Shown: positions 33,691 through 45,542 of the stretch, one piece after another
Layout: each line of letters begins with the position of its first letter
How positions within the stretch are numbered: the first letter of the stretch is position 1
Origin: Portulaca oleracea
Lineage: Eukaryota > Streptophyta > Magnoliopsida > Caryophyllales > Portulacaceae
Assembly (NCBI GenBank): GCA_029582165.1
Contig: CM055893.1
Coordinates: 22,543,179 to 22,607,178 of the forward strand
Reading direction: 5' to 3'
Length of the DNA: 64,000 bases
Notes under the pieces: generated by a model
Seen by the model: only the letters and a program-made list of their open reading frames with translations
The model's database searches: none
Told to the model about the DNA's origin: nothing
Program-made: the position numbers and the translations under genes

Positions 33691-33799
33691 AAATGAGACT
33701 TTGGTGGAAATTTTTCGTTAACGTTAGTTTGAAAACAATTATAAAAAGGTCAAAGTCAAGAGTATCGATAACGGAAAATTAGCGGAAGTCTTCATTTTT

Positions 33800-36430
33800 A
33801 AAACGGGCGTCATTTCCGTATCCCCGAAGGAATATAAGGCCAGAAGGAAAACTATAACTGTCTGACAACAGAAAATAACAACTAAACAACCTTAGAAATT
33901 CAAACTAAACATTAACAACTTCAAGTCTTTCAAACTGTTAACACAACCCAAAGACTAGACTAACAAGTCACGCCTCACTGCTAGTTCCCGTCCCCAGCAA
34001 GATCATCACCTGAAAACAAAACATTTAAACACATGAGGGGGAAACCATAATAATGTCTACCCCTAACAGTCAAAACATTATACAATTCATTTCAACACAT
34101 TTTAAGGGAAGAGGAACAAGTGAAACATTTCAAAATAATTTTCACCAGTGAACCTTACCATTTTCCATATTTTAAAGCGGGCGGGGCTTCCGTATTGCCC
34201 CATGAAGTCAAAGACTTCACAAACTACATTCCATAATCTTTCTCATCATTCTTTTCTCATCATCAATCCAATCTCAATGTTACTCACGGATGGCCATCGC
34301 AAACATCTTTTCTCATCATCATTCTTTTCTCATTACAACTCACGAATGGCCATCGCAACATTTATTCCAAAACTACCAGGCGTAACCTGGTCTCTTGATA
34401 GTCTCCCTGCAGGAACTCATCCTGATCTTGGGGAGATTACTCAAACTCGTATTTAGTCATACCGTTTATTTAGTCAAGTTTCATATCTCAGATCATTTCA
34501 GTATTAACCAACATTTCCAAATCCGACATTTCCAAAACCAACACTCCGAAACCACAATTAAATCCAACTCAACACAATTTCAACAACAAGATCAAAAGAC
34601 TGCCAAGTTTTACTAAGTAAAGAACAAAATTATTCTTAAATCACAGACATTCAGAATTTCACTTAAAGTCCCCTTATTGGGATGCAAGTTCAACAAATAA
34701 GCCAATAAAAACATTTTTAAGGGCATCCAACGGGGATTAGGGCATAGATATTACCTGAAAATGTTGTACTTCACGTCACAAATTCACGGGAGCTACTAAG
34801 CGGGATCTCTCTCAGTCCTAGAAGTTGAATAACAACCTAAAGTTAATCTTTCTAGTATCTCCTATTCTACCGGCCCCAACTCAACCTTCTCCTTTTTGTT
34901 AGTAACACATGAAGAGCGTAGATATAAAGAAAAAAAAAAGATATCGTATCTATTCATTACACAAAATCTCAAGAACGAAACTATCATGGGAACATCACAT
35001 TCAAGTTAGGGCCCGACACTAAAACTACAATGGGGTCTTAACAAGGGGTTTTAGAACATAGTAACCACTTGATACTTAACCACATGAAATCATGTAAGGT
35101 TTTTAGGACAAGAAATTTACATAAAACATAATTCATGAAATCACATTAACTATAAACATGAGAGCTCTTGCATGGTACTATTCACGAAAAAAAATTACAA
35201 ACATGCCCAAAAACCTAAAGTTTACCCTAGGGTTTTCATAAACATAGACTCTTATCCAAACACTCCACTTAGGGTTCCTATCATGATTCTAGGGTTACAA
35301 AAACAATCATTTCTTTACTCATAACCACATAACCCTAATATAAGTATCCAAGAACATAAACACTTACACTTATTCAAAATTTGCTCAAACCAACCAAGTT
35401 ACTAACTTTATGAACTTAAACACTTAACCCACTCCTAATCATGCTTCTAAAGTCTCAAAACAGCCACTATTTACATATAACAAGACATTAAACCACTTAA
35501 AATATCACCCAAAACATATTAAACCTTAATAATCCTAATTTGCTAAAACTCAAGAAAGATTTAAACTTTACTCCATTAAACCTTCATCTAAGCTTATTAA
35601 CACGGTAAGGTACAAGCTTATAGTAAAACATGGATTAAACACTATGGATTTTACGTGGGTTTTTTTACTCATAAAAACCCTAGTTCAAAAACACTTCAAA
35701 CCTAACCAACAACAAATCTTTGTGGATAAAACATGATTGAAACTGAACTAATATACACAAGTGTCTTCTACTACCACTAAACATCTCAAACATAGCAATT
35801 GAACATCATTAGTACACGTAAACTAATCACACAAGATCACAAAGGCCAAAACAACTAGTACAAGAAAAATGAGAGAGAGTTAGGGATTTATACTACAAGA
35901 GGGAGGGTGAGATACTGGTGGTGGTCACACGGCGGCAGAGGTGGCGGCTAGGAGGTCTCTGGCGTCGGGGTTGTCGGCGGCGACAGGCGGCAGCAGCTCA
36001 GCAATCGGCGATCGAAACAGGGGCACGAGAAAAACACAACAGGAGAGGAGGGATGAGGGAAGCTGGCGTTTCTGGGCAGTGAAACAACGTACAAAGGGGG
36101 GTCTTTTTGGGGTGCTTTTTGTAGGCGGCGGTGAGCTGAAGGAAAAGGTGTGGTGGTGGTCGGAATGTCGTGGGGGTGGTGACCGGAAGAAAACGAAGGG
36201 AGGAGGGAGGTGAAAGGTGGGTCGTGTGATGGTGATGTTGATGATGTCGGGGGGAACGGGCGTAGGGTGGCTGGTGGTAGCAGCTACACTGCGTAGCAGC
36301 CGAGGAGAAACGAATAAAAGAAAGGGAGGGAGGAGAGAGAGAGAGAGAAACGTGCGGTTCAAGATTTAAAAACACACTGCCAAAAAAAATTCTCCTTCCA
36401 CGCTTAAAATAGCTTCTAGCCAAACCTATA
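33800..36430 (-). repeat. Gypsy-type long LTR-like sequence, right member of an inverted pair
   Basis: On the minus strand it has the same layout: TATTTTAAGCG near 36412, a CTCTCTCTC tract (36320-36345), a GC-rich stretch (36300-35925), TATAAATCC near 35890, long AT-rich DNA and the conserved end at 34043-33800. Within it, a CTCACG(A/G)ATGGCCATCGCAA unit recurs at 34282 and 34341. Frames at 35925-36423 are Pro/Ser-rich and unsupported. The spacer between the pair is about 33690-33800. Confidence 0.5.
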
Positions 36431-38341
36431 AGCGAGTGATAACTGAGTTTTATGACTATATTTTTAGGGGTTTTCGATAGTGAATTAGGGATAATTTTGA
36501 GTGTAAATTTTGATTTTTATTCCAATTTCCTTACTACACTTGGTATTATTGTTTTTGATGTAAATTTTTAGGTTTTAAGGTCAAAACACCAATTCTCTCT
36601 CAACTTCTGGCAAGAGTGAAGATACCACGAGCCTCTACATATCAAACCCGAACCGTGATACAAATTTGGTATGAAAAGGAGCAAGGAACGACCGAGCAGT
36701 GCACACCGTGACCATGGTGGCTGCCACGGTCCTGGCTGTTGGAGGTATTTTGGCGAGTGAAAGAAGCCAGCGGAAATTTTTATTAGGCCATGAAATTGAT
36801 TCAGTTCATTCAGCCACTCGCTGGGCCATCAATTGATTCCATTGGGCCGTCATTCATTTTATCACCCATTCGCCCAACACAATCACAAGTGAGAAATGGA
36901 GGCAATTAATCCATCTCCTTCAAACATTTCATGCGGCCCACTGAAAACAAGAGAGAAATGGAGGAAATTGGCTTGATTCATGTATTCTCCATTCGGTCCA
37001 ATTACAAAAGAGAAAAGTGAGCCACTCCATTTTTTATTTCCTTCAGCCATTCATCCGTCCAAGACAAAAGAGAGAATTGGAGGCCCAATAACTTCATCTA
37101 ATCCACCTTCATTCGGTCCAATCAAAGAAGAGGGAGATGAAGGAATTTCAATTCATTTCCCTTAATAATTCAGTGGCCCAATCACATATCCATTCAGCCT
37201 TCATGCACCAATAACCAAGAAAGAAGTAGCGGCCTAGTAAAGTTTTTGAAGAGAAGTGGGCCTGATTAGCATTCATGCAGCACAATCAGATGTGGAGGCC
37301 ATTGGCTTCATCCTTTTTTCGGCCCTATCAAAAAGAGAAAGTGGAGGCCATGAATCCATATCATTGGTTCATCCTTCATTCATCGATTCTCCCGACACAA
37401 CGAAGAGGAGAAAGGGAGACTTGAGATGGCAGCTGCCACGGCCAGGCAGTGGTATTGACCACGGTCCGTAGCTGGCGTGGCAGCACATGATGATTGCCGG
37501 CTTTTGCAATTAAAAGGGGAGTGAAGTGACGGTTATAGGGGGATCACGCATCTATTCTATCATCCACCCTTTGTCAAAAGAGAAAACAAGAGAAAGACCC
37601 TAATCAAATCATCCACTCATTAATTACTCCATCAAAATCAAGATCAAGATTGATTTAAGAAGGATCAAGATCAAGAATCGAGAAGAAATTATCGACGTTC
37701 GCGAGGAAGACACCACCCCGGGATCGAAAGACTCAACGGTTGTATTTTTCGTAATTATATTTCTTTTCGATTCCTTTTTTTATTTGAGAACTAATCATGA
37801 TGTTTGGAACTTGTGTCGTGCTTTACTTGAACATGAGTGAGTACTTCTTTTGAATTCTAGGGTTTTGCAACCCAAACAATGTTGTTTGATTTAATATTAT
37901 TAGTTTGTACATGAATTCTTGACTAGAATCAATAGAATGTTGTGTTTTCCATGTTCATGTGTGTTCTTTGAGTGTTCAAATACTCATGAGTCTGAGATTA
38001 ACCTAAGAAGTACTGAAAGGTGAATCAGGGTAATCTGACTACCAACCTGTCTACCTAGGTTTGTGAAAGTTGAGAAAGGAGTAGTCAACTAGGGAATCAT
38101 TAGATAACCTGACTTTTTGAGACCTTCAATTCTGTTTAACTTAAAAGGCACACGAAAGTTGTTGATTAGATTCTTTAGAATAATTCTATTTAGCATCGAA
38201 AGAGAGATAGGATTCACAGGTTGTCGATTCTCGATTCATTCTTGAATGTATGATTGTGCAGGCTAGGTGTTAGTAATCGAACTCGTTGTTAGGTTAGAAT
38301 CTCTCTAGAAGTCTTTCTCTCTTGATTTGAACCTTTGATTG

Positions 38342-38968
38342 TGTTAGGATCGAGGTAAAATATAGCCTAGTATTTGCAGCGGAAGAGATAATTATCAGGA
38401 TGTATAAATTGAGAAGAAATATAACAAGATCAGTAATTAAAAGATAGAGAGTATAAAGACACACGATTTACGTGGAAACCCAAATCGGGAAAAAACCACG
38501 GACGGCAACGGAGCAATAATCCACTAGTATAAGGGGAGAGATTACAAGAGAGATCCCAAGGGGCTATATAATGCAAGGGGATCGACGGCCAGATCACAAG
38601 GGGTTAATAGCATAAGCTATATAACGCAAGGGGATCGATGGCAAGATCACAAGGGGTTAATAGCACAGCGGAAATATACTGAAGACAAACTAACTCTCTA
38701 AAGGACTCTCACAACCTAGGGATGGGTAGAGGTGAAGAATGCTCTGTGTGTGTGTTTGTCGTATGTCGTAAGTGTATAGGTTGATAACAACCTATATTTA
38801 TAGGAAAAACTCCCTGTAAACCTAACTTGACTCCCATTCCAATTAAAATTGGAATATAATACAATTAGGAAACCTAACATAATAAGGAAACCTAAATAAT
38901 ATCCTAATACAATTAGGAAACAAATAATTGTGGGATCAAGAGGCTGATTTTGGGCCATAAACGCAACA
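38342..38968 (-). repeat. 3' LTR of the non-autonomous copia element
   Basis: On the minus strand it starts TGTTGCGTTTATGGCCC and ends CTCGATCCTAACA. It has one extra copy of a block containing GATCGACGG..AAGATCACAAGGGG (about 38580-38665) and about 10 extra bases near 38768, which explains the length difference. A TATA-like TATAAATATAGG lies on the minus strand at about 38791-38802. Confidence 0.88.
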
Positions 38969-39016
38969 AACTCCACCTTGGGCCAAAATCTCCGGTACTG
39001 TCATAGAGCCCCGAAG

Positions 39017-39519
39017 GGCGATCAGATGTGATGAGCATCAACTGAATTCAAGTCACCCTTGAACTCAGTAAGAGATGAGGTTGTAGAAACGGCAGTAGAA
39101 CCTGTAGTAGTAGAACCCTGTAGAACATAATAATCGCCTTGCCTGGAGATTGTAGAACACGTATTGTTGGAACGCTCTTTAAACTTCGATATGGTTTTGC
39201 TAGAACCCCCATTATTAGTGGTTTCACCTCTAAAAAACCAAGCCTTCAGCTTTATCAGAAAGCACTTCAAGATCAAATTAGATTTGACATCTTCGAAAGA
39301 CAGGGTTTCATATGATATGACTTCTTTAAAGTGCTTGTAGGAATGGGGCAAAGAGACAACCAACAAAGATAGCCTTATCCTCATCTTCAATAGTAACCTC
39401 CAAATTTGCCAGATCTATAATAATGGAGTTACCTTTATCAAAATATTTTTTTGAACTCTCCAGATACTGAAACTGATCACACCGTCGAACTTCTCAATAT
39501 CAGACTTAACTGCAGACAT
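39017..39519 (-). pseudogene. gag: Copia gag remnant, internally deleted and frameshifted
   Basis: An ATG at 39517-39519 opens MSAVKSDIEKFDGVISFSIW, the usual N-terminus of copia gag (UBN2-type). After an internal loss the frame shifts into LVVSLPHSYKHFKEVISYET and SFEDVKSNLILK (the 122-residue piece at 39022-39390), both typical of the gag middle. The zinc knuckle expected next is not recognisable. The end (DYYVLQGSTTT) is Ser/Thr-rich. No protease, integrase or RT follows. This protein cannot be functional. Confidence 0.75.
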
Positions 39520-39549
39520 CCTGAACTAGGCAGAAAAAGATTAAACCTC

Positions 39550-39561
39550 GCTCTGATACCA
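39550..39561 (-). other. Primer-binding site of the non-autonomous copia element
   Basis: The minus strand reads TGGTATCAGAGC two bases after the LTR end. Confidence 0.88.
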
Positions 39562-39563
39562 CT

Positions 39564-40127
39564 TGTTAGGATTGAGGTAAAATATAGCCTAGTATTTGCA
39601 GCGGAAGAGATAATTATCAGGATGTATAAATTGAGAAGAAATATAACAAGATCAGTAATTAAAAGATAGAGAGTATAAAGACACACGATTTACGTGGAAA
39701 CCCAAATCGGGAAAAAACCACGGACGACAACGGAGCAATAATCCACTAGTATAAGGGGAGAGATTACAAGAGAGATCCCAAGGGGCTATATAATGCAAGG
39801 GGATCGACGGCAAGATCACAAGGGGTTAATAGCACAGCGGAAATATATTGAAGACAAACTAACTCTCTAAAGGACTCTTACAACCTAGGGATGGGTAGAG
39901 GTGAAGAATGCTCTGTGTGTGTGTTTGTCGTATGTCGTGTTGATAACAACCTATATTTATAGGAAAAACTCCCTGTAAACCTAACTTGACTCCCATTCCA
40001 ATTAAAATTGGAATATAATACAATTAGGAAACCTAACATAATAAGGAAACCTAAATAATATCCTAATACAATTAGGAAACAAATAATTGTGGGATCAAGA
40101 GGCTGATTTTGGGCCATAAACCCAACA
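39564..40127 (-). repeat. 5' LTR of the non-autonomous copia element
   Basis: On the minus strand it starts TGTTGGGTTTATGGCCC and ends CTCAATCCTAACA, with TG...CA termini. It is the shorter of the two LTRs. Confidence 0.88.
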
Positions 40128-40304
40128 GATTGATTTTCCATGCTTTATTAGTTTTAATTAATTGTTAGACCTTTTCAAACCCAAAAATCTGATTAGCTTA
40201 GCAATCGCGATAGAGATTAGTTTATTGAGCTGCTAATTGAGTCCCTGTGAAATCGACCTTGACATGCTACTACGTACACCGTGCGCAGCTCTCCACCTAC
40301 TACA

Positions 40305-40405
40305 ATTTTTTCTATTGAAATGTAGATTCGAACCCTCGACTACAACACATAAGAATGGGTGACTAACTAAACGCTTATCGCTTGAGTATCAAAGATTATT
40401 TGATT
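40305..40405 (-). repeat. tRNA-derived SINE-like fragment
   Basis: The minus strand has ACTCAAGCGATAAGCG (box A-like) and, about 50 bases on, GAGGGTTCGAATCTAC, which fits the pol III box B consensus GGTTCGANNC. The spacing fits a plant tRNA-related SINE head. No 3' tail or target duplication is evident, and the CCA-end and cloverleaf needed for a tRNA gene are not visible. Confidence 0.4.
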
Positions 40406-40734
40406 CTAATAACTAATTTAATACTATATATACACAAATATCACTTGACTTTTTTTATGTTCTATTTTAGCTTTAAGTAATAAACGGTATATTAAAAAAA
40501 TTATAATTATAATTTTTTAAATATTTTTTAAATTAATATAATACTATATGTACACAAATACCACCTGGCTTCTAATATCAACGCGCTCGAAATTCAATAT
40601 TCCGTAATGTTTCTTTCAATTTTTTTTGAAATTATTTTTAAGACTAAATTAATTCCTTAATTAAACCTTGCGCCTAATTAAAAGATTATACTTTTTTGCA
40701 AAAAAAAAATTATAATCTAAAATTGTCGTCTGCC

Positions 40735-40964
40735 ACGCATATTATATGTGGAAATATAGGTTTGTTTGGGAGCATGTTATAACCTCACTTAATAAGCGTG
40801 ACCAAACTCTTACAACGCGCTAGCACGCTTATATGCGTGCTTAGCATTAAACCACTCTTAGTAAGCATGACCATTGCTTATAGTAGGAATTTCACGATTT
40901 TTTTCCCCTCATTTAAATAAGCGTGGGCAAATATGCGTGAAAGCATGCATATTTTCTTGTAGTG
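40735..40964. mobile_element. CACTA-type transposon end
   Basis: TTTTCTTGTAGTG at 40952-40964 is the reverse complement of CACTACAAGAAAA, the usual plant CACTA terminus. Just inside it, AAGCGTG/ATGCGTG/AAGCATG words recur at least six times (about 40795-40945), like subterminal repeats. The matching left terminus and a transposase are not found, so this is a truncated or deleted copy. Confidence 0.55.
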
Positions 40965-41288
40965 ACAACTGTTTCTAATTACTAAATGGGGGGAAAAAAT
41001 TAGGGTATTTTATAGAGGGGAAACTAGGTTAGAAAGTTAGAAAAATTTTATTTAACACCTCCCATAAAAACTCTCTCCTAAAAACATCTTTTCTAAAACG
41101 GATTCTTCAAACTGATCCTAATAAAATTAACTGATAACCGAAAATTTCATAACTGATATTTTTCAATTACTAAATTTCAAATAACCCACTCGCGATCCTT
41201 ATAGCTGCATGTGATAACAAATATATAATTAACATCAAGATAACGCACACCAGGTAATCGAATGATAAAATAACAAGCATTTTTCAAG

Positions 41289-41409
<121 letters not shown>

Positions 41410-42086
41410 TCTTCGTACAAAGAGTGATAGTTGAAATGTGTAAGTTCTATCGAGGGCATTTTGGGAAATTTATAATAAATTATGTTTAACTTTTTTTAAA
41501 AAAATCATGTAATATTAATGTGTATCCATTAATTGACCATTGTTTATTTCTTTTTTTCTTATAAAAATTGCTTAATACATACTATTAATTGAACATTAGT
41601 TACTACGTATTAGCAATAAATAATAAAATTAATTAATCTTAGAATACAATAATACAAACTGAATATAAAATTAGTATTCACTAAAAACAAAATAGTTTAT
41701 ATAATAATTTATATTTTTAATTGATTATAATAAGATTAGTAATAACCGGGCACTAAGGGTATTTTTTTTCTTAAATATGTAAGATGGTCATAATAACCTT
41801 TTATATTTCATATTAAATAACTTATTATATTAAGATTACTATTCACTAAATTGAGTTTTTTAATATAAAAAAACAAAAATATATAGTTCTCAACCATTAA
41901 AGTAAAGAAAATCTAGAATATCAAATTATAATAAGCTTAATTATTTGTCATAAAGCTTCAAAAAGTGAGCTATGTTTTTTTTATATATTAGCAAAAATCA
42001 ACATTTTTTAATTATTTTTTTGAAGTCAACATTCAACAATGTTAATAAATCAAATCATTTTCATAAAACATGTAATTAAGTTGTGT

Positions 42087-42114
42087 CCGGTGCAATGCAC
42101 GGGTAAAAAACTAG
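42087..42114 (+). mobile_element. Helitron-like 3' terminus
   Basis: CCGGTGCAATGCACGGG can form a GC-rich hairpin (one mismatch), is followed by TAAAAAA, and ends CTAG before a T. This fits the Helitron rule of a hairpin 6-12 bases before CTRR with insertion at A/T. The 5' TC end cannot be placed with confidence; the AT microsatellite and AT-rich DNA from about 41290 could belong to the same element. No Rep/helicase gene is present. Confidence 0.6.
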
Positions 42115-42348
42115 TCTGATCCTATTTGTGAGATCAATGTATTGGGTTTTGGAATTTATTTACTAATTGCAGAAGCAATCCAAGGAACAACCCCATCGCA
42201 ATCTAGAAGAGCATTAAGTTGAAGCATATGTACAAGAATTTGGGTGCCAGCCATGCGAAGCAAGTTGCCAGTTCTATTGAAGATTTTACTGGGTATGGTA
42301 AGAATTAAGAATGCATTTTCTTGTTTATTAACTTATTACTTAGTTATA

Positions 42349-42562
42349 TGGGTTTTTTACATTTTGGATTCCGAAGTATAGGGGTATTTATTTTCTGCAC
42401 CCTTGATTTTCATTGTTTATTTTTGGGACCCTAAGGTTTTTTATTCAACCCATAAACTTTATTCAACCCATAAACTTTAGACTCCCAAAAATAAACAATG
42501 AAAACCAAGGATCCAGAAAAAAAAATACCTCTATAGTTCGGGGTCCAAAATGCAAATAACCC
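42349..42562. mobile_element. Mutator-like foldback MITE, 214 bp
   Basis: The left arm (GGGTTTTTTACATTTTGG...) and the right arm (...CCAAAATGCAAATAACCC) are reverse complements over about 80 bases. Flanks TTAGTTATA (42340-42348) and TTAGTTATG (42563-42571) are a 9-bp duplication with one mismatch, the Mutator size. The centre has a small tandem repeat (TTATTCAACCCATAAACTT twice). There is no coding capacity. Confidence 0.75.
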
Positions 42563-42571
42563 TTAGTTATG

Positions 42572-43988
42572 TACATAGTGAAGCTGCTTGTATTTGTTCT
42601 GCTCTTTGAGAAAAACTAATTACACTGTCTTATTTTGTTTCTCAGTGATCTACAATATATATTGCCAACAACAAACAACTTTCTGATCCATTTTTGCTAA
42701 AGCATTGTACCTTCGTAATATATTCTTTTGATGAAGTTTATTTTTGCTCTTTGTGATATTCTGACATTACAACATTGAATGTTGTCTATGTAATATAGTT
42801 TTCACGTTTCTTAAATTTCTTTTCAAACTATATATATCATCAGCAAAATGAATTCTTCATAGAATTGTGCTTATTTGCTATGGAGGTTGTCATCATTGTC
42901 GTTGCAATGAATATATCAGTCATGTATAATTGGGGAAACTAAGGTTTGTCCAAAAAGCTATCTTGATAAGTTCTATTGTTTTAAGATAAATCTCATGGAC
43001 ACTTTCGTAGAGACTTTGCCAGTATTGCGTGAAGGGAACAAAGACCTATGTAAGTCCTTATGTTGAGCAGTATCAGACTTGTTAAATTGGCTAATAAGAG
43101 TGGTAATTATTGGTAATTTATTCTTCATTTTCTTTATGCTTACTGTTCATGCATATTCATATTTCACCACCAACCTTGGTAATGGTTAAAAATAGTTGTT
43201 TTCCTTTTTTAGTCATTCAATTGGAGTAATGGCTAAATGTGGTTGTTTTCCTTTTTTTTAGTCATTCAATTTTGTGGTTCCCCCCTTTTTATCTCCTTTT
43301 TAGTTCCTGTTTTTTGTGGCTGTTGGCTTTCAGTTTCTCCTATAAATTGGAGCCTTTGGAGGCTTGTGTTCATCATCGAATACAATTCTGTTATCCTCTC
43401 CTCTCCTCTTCCCTTCTGAGCACACAGTTTTGCATACTCCATATCCTTGGCCACGAGTGCACGTGTCCCGGGATAATCTGAGTTAACCTTGGGGAGTGAC
43501 CGGCAATTCCGATTGGCACCGAGGTCGGGCCGTAATCGCTTTCAAGGCAGTGGTTCTTCCACGGCTCAGTTTTCTTGTGTTTTCCACAGCCCTGATTCGT
43601 TTCTTTCCCAGCAGCCTTGATTTTTTCCAGCACAACCTTGTCTTTGTGATGCCTTTTGGGATTGAGATAGTAAGCAATCAATTAAGGTATAAACCAGAAC
43701 ATTCCTTTTGTTAGTATGTTCAATTTTATTGTTTGGCACTCCGATAGACTTAACTTTCCTTACACACCATTATCAAACTCTTCTTATCCCTTTATATCAT
43801 CAATTTAACACATGATTCTATCTATGCTTGCATGTGACTCGGCAAAGAAAAAACCTTTTGGACAAAGAGAATTTTCAGGTTTGTAGAATATTCTAGGTCT
43901 ATAGCCAATACCATTTGGGCTTTGAATTCATGGTTAACTGTAAAGAAGATCAGACCATTATATAAACCATGCATACATGAGCTAATAC
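42572..43988. other. Intergenic or intronic DNA, no supported gene
   Basis: The region is AT-rich with a GC-richer island at 43430-43600. The island's frames (43391-43681 on the minus strand, 43496-43714 on the plus strand) lack recognisable domains. The copia element lands at its right edge. Confidence 0.4.
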
Positions 43989-44200
43989 TGTGGAAATATC
44001 ACTGCTGTTTTGTAGCTGCTGTTCTATTTTTATTTCTCTTTGTTTCTTGTTTCTTTTTCTTGTTTTTAGGTAGTTAGTTTTAGTTGTTAGGGTTCCCGTT
44101 TTTCCTCTCTTTTAGCTGTATAAAGGTCTCTTTTGCGTCCTTCTTGTATAAGGTGTGAGGCACTCTTATCAAAATATTATTCTTCCATCTATTTTGCACA
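43989..44200 (+). repeat. 5' LTR of the copia element
   Basis: It is bounded by the AATAC duplication and the PBS. Its end contains GTATAAAGGTC (promoter-like; GTATAAATAGG in the other LTR) at about 44117. Confidence 0.92.
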
Positions 44201-44212
44201 TGGTATCAGAGC
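44201..44212 (+). other. Primer-binding site of the copia element
   Basis: TGGTATCAGAGC begins immediately after the LTR end, matching initiator tRNA-Met. Confidence 0.92.
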
Positions 44213-44276
44213 CTGTGTTGGCTCTTTTCCAGTACTCTCTTCATTATCTTCGATCCACACAATCTTCTTCTTTGAC

Positions 44277-45542
44277 ATGGACACCTCGAGCACAGCAGAA
44301 GTCACCTCAAAAACCCAAGAAGAATATAACAATGACCCCCTCTTTTTGCATCCATCAGATCATCCAGGAATGCCTTTGACAAGCACAAAGCTCAATGGCA
44401 CAAACTTTCAAAAATGGAGCAAAGCAGTGAAGATTGCCCTAACAACCAAGGTCAAGCTAGGCTTCATAAATGGAGAATGCAAGAAACCGGCTAAAGATTC
44501 ATCCAAGCTTGCACAGTGGTCCAAATGTGATTCAATGGTGGTAAGCTGGTTATTGAATTCTATGACCTCTTATCTCTCTGATGCTTTTTTGTATGTAAAA
44601 TCTGCCAAGGATTTATGGGATGATTTAGTAGAGAGATTTGGTGAATCAAACGGGCCATTGAAGTTCCATCTTGAAAAGGAAATCAGTAATCTCTATCAAA
44701 ACCAAGATTCTGTAGCTGTGTACTATACTAAGTTGAAAAAATTGTGGGATGAACTAGCTGACATATCAGAGGTTCCTGCTTGCACTTGTGTCAAGACATG
44801 CCCTTCCATTAAGCATGCCATCGATATGGATCATGAAAAGAAATTGATGCAGTTTCTTTTACATCTAAACGATGAATATGACACTGTTAGAGGTCAGTTA
44901 CTTTTGTCTGAACCTTTACCTACTGTGAATAAAGCTTACAATATGATTCAAAGGGTTGAAAAGCAAAAGCAGATTACAAATGGCTTGGGGGGTCCAAAGG
45001 ATTTTGCTGCTCATGTTCCAAGATCGAGCCAAACCAGTGAAAGCATAGATGCTAACTCACAAGGTTTCTTGGCAAAGAATTCAAACAAGGCCAACAAAGA
45101 CACGAAATCAAAATCCAAGAAGTTTTGCAACTACTGTAAAAAGAATGGTCACACTGAGGACCAATGTTTCCTTCTAGTGGGGTACCCGGATTGGTACACT
45201 GGACCAAGAGAATCTAAGAAGAAGAACTCTCCATCTAGGATGGCTGCAAGTGTACAAAGAAATGAAGAAGATACACCTCTTGATGACAATCTGGTTCAAG
45301 AAGCTACACAAAAGATATATCACAATTTTATTCTAGTTGTTGCTCAAGAACTGGCAAAACTTACAAAAGGAAAGACTTCCACAGATCGTGCAGTTGCTCA
45401 TTTTTCTGAGAGTAACCAGCTCGCAGGTAATATCATGACATTATCCTGCCCTAACCAAAATATCCATCATTCATGGGTTCTAGATACTGGTGCAACTGAT
45501 CACATGACACATGATTTTTCTGTATTAATTGATGTTTATTAG
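44277..45542 (+). pseudogene. gag: Copia gag and start of protease
   Basis: The open frame extends upstream into the LTR, but I choose ATG 44277 (MDTSSTAEVTSKTQEE), which lies just after the primer site. It gives 421 residues. Residues about 35-220 fit copia gag (LNGTNFQKWSKAVKIAL, then KDLWDDLVERFGESNG). A zinc knuckle CNYCKKNGHTEDQC starts at residue 284. The protease active site is in SWVLDTGATDHM, with Asp at residue 403. A TAG at 45540-45542 then stops the frame; the downstream codons stay in frame for the rest of the protease. So this is gag-protease with one nonsense codon. Confidence 0.9.

Larger units (their letters stand above)
38342..40127 (-). mobile_element. Non-autonomous Ty1-copia element with perfect GATTG target-site duplications
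   Basis: LTRs at 38342-38968 (627 bp) and 39564-40127 (564 bp) flank a 595-bp interior. GATTG at 38337-38341 is repeated at 40128-40132. A tRNA-Met-type PBS on the minus strand (39550-39561) next to the right LTR makes that one the 5' LTR. The LTRs look almost identical apart from a roughly 60-bp tandem block and a small indel, so the insertion is young. The interior holds only a broken gag remnant. The host site is an Athila-type LTR. Confidence 0.92.
36437..40288 (+). repeat. Athila-type LTR (about 2.06 kb after removing the nested copia element)
   Basis: It starts TGATAACTGAG, comparable to TGATAAGTGC of the LTR at 55193. It ends GTACACCGTGCGCA after CCCTGTGAAATCGACC, a typical Athila LTR end. 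The interior has CCACGGTCC-type words at 36740-36750 and 37436-37490, like those at 54786-54860. No PBS or coding region follows, so it may be a solo LTR, but the flanks (GCGAG and GCTCT) do not match. It is split at 38341/40128 by the copia insertion. Confidence 0.6.

Noticed and set aside
43391..43714. GC-richer island with overlapping frames on both strands
   Set aside because: No domain, splice or repeat evidence; could be a gene fragment but nothing supports a function.
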